Shown piece after piece: positions 5,331 to 7,649 of a stretch of DNA of 7,649 bases. The stretch lies in contig CAKSDT010000082.1 of assembly GCA_934446135.1 (NCBI GenBank), positions 1 to 7,649 of the forward strand, given 5' to 3'. Each line of letters starts with the position of its first letter. Position 1 is the first letter of the stretch. The notes under the pieces are model-generated. The model was not told where the DNA came from. It worked only from the letters and a program-made list of their open reading frames with translations, and did not search any database. The position numbers and the translations under genes are program-made. This DNA is from an uncultured Clostridia bacterium. Lineage in GTDB: Bacteria; Bacillota; Clostridia; RGIG6154.

Positions 5331-6476
5331 ATGCTGAAAAAAGAAATGATAGCGATGATTCTTGCCGGGGGACAAGGCTCAAGACTTAAATCCCTGACAA
5401 GCAATGTGGCAAAACCGGCAGTTGCATTCGGAGGCAAGTATAAGATTGTTGATTTTGTTTTAAGCAACTGTGCCAATTCGGGCATAGATACGATAGGTGT
5501 GCTTACGCAATATAAGCCATGGGCTTTAAATGAGCACATCGGAGTGGGAAAACCCTGGGATCTTGATATAAGCAACGGGGGAGTGAGCATACTTCCGCCT
5601 TATATGAGTGAGGCAGGCGGAGATTGGTACAAAGGTACGGCTGATGCGATTTATCAGAATTTGTATTTTATGGATAGATACAATCCGGAATATGTGCTTG
5701 TTCTTTCGGGCGACCATATTTACAAAATGGATTATGACAAAATGCTTAAATATCATATTCAGCAAGGTGCCGATGCAACAATTGCGGTCATTGATGTACC
5801 TATTAAAGAGGCATCAAGGTTTGGTATTATGAATACTGATGAAAATTACAGAATTAATGAATTTGAGGAAAAGCCTGCAAAGCCAAAAAGCACACTTGCC
5901 TCAATGGGTATATATATTTTCAATTATAAGGAACTTAAAAAGTACTTGGTTCAGGACTCTAAAGTTGAGAACTCTGCACATGATTTTGGTAAAAATATAA
6001 TACCTAATATGCTTTCGGACGGCAGAAAAATGTATGCTTATCCGTTTGAAGGATATTGGCGTGATATAGGAACAATTGACAGCATCTGGGAAGCAAATAT
6101 GGACCTTTTAAATCAGGATAACGGTCTTGATTTGTTTAATAAAAATTGGAAGATATTTACAAAGCCGAATATTTGTGCTCCTCAATATATTTCCGGCAGT
6201 GCAAAAGTGGAAAACTGCCTTGTTTCAGAGGGTTCTGTTATATTGGGAGATATTAAAAATTCAGTTATTTATCCGGGTTGTTATATTGCAGAGGATGCAA
6301 CAGTAAAAGACAGCGTTGTTATGAACAATGTAAGAGTATTAAGCGGTGCAAAGGTTAATAAGGCTATTTTAGGCCCGGGTGCTACCATAAACAGTGATGT
6401 TCAGGTGGGCGGAGAAGAAATTGTTCTTATAAAGGACGGAGCAAATATTAAGAAAAATGCGTCAAAAAGTAAATAA
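5331..6476 (+). CDS. glgC: Glucose-1-phosphate adenylyltransferase GlgC (ADP-glucose pyrophosphorylase)
   Basis: GlgC converts glucose-1-phosphate and ATP to ADP-glucose and pyrophosphate, the committed step of bacterial glycogen synthesis. The 381-residue protein has a nucleotidyltransferase domain with the nucleotide loop LAGGQGSRLKSLT (11-23). It also shows KPAVAFGGKYKIVDF (28-42), WYKGTADAIYQN (99-110), LSGDHIYKMD with metal-binding D128, the sugar-phosphate-binding FEEKP (178-182, K181) and GYWRDIGTIDS (241-251). A left-handed beta-helix follows from about residue 285 with hexapeptide-like repeats. All key residues appear present, so it should be the active subunit. GGAGG (5316-5320) lies 10 nt upstream. 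It sits between glgB and glgD with short gaps, consistent with one transcript. Confidence 0.97.
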   Translation: MLKKEMIAMILAGGQGSRLKSLTSNVAKPAVAFGGKYKIVDFVLSNCANSGIDTIGVLTQYKPWALNEHIGVGKPWDLDISNGGVSILPPYMSEAGGDWYKGTADAIYQNLYFMDRYNPEYVLVLSGDHIYKMDYDKMLKYHIQQGADATIAVIDVPIKEASRFGIMNTDENYRINEFEEKPAKPKSTLASMGIYIFNYKELKKYLVQDSKVENSAHDFGKNIIPNMLSDGRKMYAYPFEGYWRDIGTIDSIWEANMDLLNQDNGLDLFNKNWKIFTKPNICAPQYISGSAKVENCLVSEGSVILGDIKNSVIYPGCYIAEDATVKDSVVMNNVRVLSGAKVNKAILGPGATINSDVQVGGEEIVLIKDGANIKKNASKSK

Positions 6477-6490
6477 GGAGGAACGGATAT

Positions 6491-7603
6491 ATGCTTAGAG
6501 GATACATGGGTATAATAAATCTTGAAGAAAATGAAAAAGATATCAGGAGCCTTACAAAATATCGTCCGCTAGGAACAGTGCCGGTTGCAGGCCGTTACAG
6601 GCTTATCGATTTTCCGCTTTCGAGCATGGTAAATGCCGGAATAAGACATGTGAGTGTGTTTACAAATAAATTTACCCGTTCTCTTCCGGATCATATAGGA
6701 AACGGAAAGCCTTGGGAACTTGACAGGAAAACCGACGGACTTTTCCTTTTTAACCACAATATTTTAGGCGGTACTTCGGACAGAGAGTCTTTAAACACGA
6801 TGGGTAATCATATGACATTTCTCACAAAAACAAATTGTGATAAAGTAATCATTTGCACATCATATATGCTTTGTAATATAGATTTGGAAGTTGTCGGCGA
6901 ATATTTTGAAGAATCCGGTGCAGACGCAGTTTTAGTATACAAAAGGATTAGTGACGGCGAAAAGAACTTTTTAAATTGCGATATGCTTAAAGTTGATGAA
7001 AATAACAAGGTTACGGGTGTGTCAAAAAACATAGGAATTGAAAATAATGTAAATATTTGTATGGAAATGCTTGTTACAACCAAGAAAATGCTTACGGAAC
7101 TTCTTTATAAAGCAATTTCAAGCGGAATTTACAGTAACTTTAAAAAATTTGTGTATGACAATCTCTCCCAATACGATGTAAAAGGCTTTGAATTTAAAGG
7201 ATATTTGCAGTGTGTTAATTCAATTGACAGTTATTACAGAACAAATATGGATATGCTTGAACTTAATGTTTTAGGAGAACTTTTTAATAAACATTCTCCT
7301 ATATATACCAAAACAAAGGATTCACCTCCGGTGCAGTATGTAAAGGGCAGCAATGTTAAGCACTCTATCATTGCCGACGGAACAATAGTTAAAGGCGAAG
7401 TGACAAATTCTGTTGTTTCAAGGTCGGTTGTAATAGAAGAAGGAGTTAAACTTGACGGTTGTATAATACTTCAGAACTCTGTAATCAAAAAAGGTGCAAA
7501 CCTTACTAATGTAATTGTTGATAAGGGTGTCGTAGTTGACGAAAATACAGTTGTTCAGTGTCCGAAACAGTATCCGCTTGTATTTGAAAGAAAGAAATAT
7601 TAA
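6491..7603 (+). CDS. glgD: GlgD, GlgC-like subunit lacking catalytic residues
   Basis: This 370-residue GlgC paralogue keeps the fold (RPLGTVPVAGRYRLIDFPLSSMVNAGI, 25-51; beta-helix from about 285) but has lost catalytic motifs. The GGxGxR loop is replaced by INLEENEKDIRSLT (9-22). The GDHIYKMD motif of GlgC reads SYMLCNID (124-131), so the metal-binding Asp becomes Tyr125. FEEKP is absent, and GYWRDIGTIDS reads GYLQCVNSIDS. This is the known pattern of Firmicutes GlgD, which associates with GlgC and raises or modulates its ADP-glucose pyrophosphorylase activity. The start ATG 6491 follows GGAGG (6477-6481) by 9 nt, and MGIINLEENEKD matches other GlgD N-termini. It is the last visible gene of the operon, 14 nt after glgC. 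Confidence 0.95.
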   Translation: MLRGYMGIINLEENEKDIRSLTKYRPLGTVPVAGRYRLIDFPLSSMVNAGIRHVSVFTNKFTRSLPDHIGNGKPWELDRKTDGLFLFNHNILGGTSDRESLNTMGNHMTFLTKTNCDKVIICTSYMLCNIDLEVVGEYFEESGADAVLVYKRISDGEKNFLNCDMLKVDENNKVTGVSKNIGIENNVNICMEMLVTTKKMLTELLYKAISSGIYSNFKKFVYDNLSQYDVKGFEFKGYLQCVNSIDSYYRTNMDMLELNVLGELFNKHSPIYTKTKDSPPVQYVKGSNVKHSIIADGTIVKGEVTNSVVSRSVVIEEGVKLDGCIILQNSVIKKGANLTNVIVDKGVVVDENTVVQCPKQYPLVFERKKY

Positions 7604-7615
7604 GATGATAAAAAA

Positions 7616-7638
7616 CGGCAAGTCCAAGGGACTTGCCG
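7616..7638. terminator. Strong hairpin after glgD, with the U-tract on the minus strand
   Basis: CGGCAAGTCC (7616-7625) pairs with GGACTTGCCG (7629-7638), a perfect 10-bp stem with a 3-nt AAG loop, 12 nt after the glgD stop. It is preceded by six A's (7610-7615), which read as a U-run after the stem on the minus strand. It is therefore a textbook intrinsic terminator for a leftward gene entering from the right. Rightward, the 11 visible nt after the stem are not T-rich, so termination of glgBCD here is possible but not shown. Confidence 0.75.
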
Positions 7639-7649
7639 CAGACTGTCGA

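Noticed and set aside
1..7649. CRISPR array, tRNA/rRNA, insertion sequence or phage attachment site
   Set aside because: No regularly spaced repeats, structural RNA sequences, transposase-like genes or terminal inverted repeats with target duplications were seen.

Overview
The window is AT-rich DNA from an endospore-forming, low-GC Gram-positive bacterium, most likely a member of Clostridia. Three things point there: a cotJA-cotJB-cotJC spore-coat operon, a BofA-family gene, and a glgB-glgC-glgD glycogen operon that includes the Firmicutes-type GlgD paralogue. Strong AAGGAGG-like ribosome binding sites and near-consensus sigma-A promoters fit as well. The exact species cannot be read from the sequence.

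Layout. Positions 1-90 hold no gene. They contain a near-consensus promoter firing leftward out of the window, with direct repeats around it. Positions 95-1147 carry the leftward cotJABC operon, closed by a 17-bp perfect hairpin; cotJA is a 57-codon gene that is easy to miss. A 117-bp divergent spacer follows, then a rightward gene of unknown function (1265-1984). The next gene is greA (2049-2531), driven by a perfect TTGACA-N17-TATAAT promoter that begins inside the unknown gene. greA is interrupted by an in-frame TAA at codon 118, with the rest of the GreA C-terminal domain intact and in the same frame behind it. A convergent hairpin separates greA from a leftward gene for a cysteine-rich protein with two DUF1540-like halves (2585-2926). 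A 133-bp divergent spacer with a GC-rich palindrome separates that gene from a rightward bofA-like gene (3060-3335).

The right half is one glycogen operon, glgB-glgC-glgD (3423-7603), with 14-15 nt between genes and a recognisable sigma-A promoter (TTGACT-N17-TAAAAT) in front of glgB. GlgC makes ADP-glucose, GlgD is its catalytically degenerate partner, and GlgB introduces alpha-1,6 branches. Glycogen synthase and phosphorylase are not in the window. A strong hairpin follows glgD, but its U-tract lies on the opposite strand, which suggests a leftward gene just beyond the right edge.

Together the genes suggest a sporulation and storage-carbon neighbourhood: spore coat, sigma-K checkpoint and glycogen. 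Apart from the broken greA and one unrecognised protein, the gene content is conventional. I did not see evidence for a new defence, mobile or RNA-based system.
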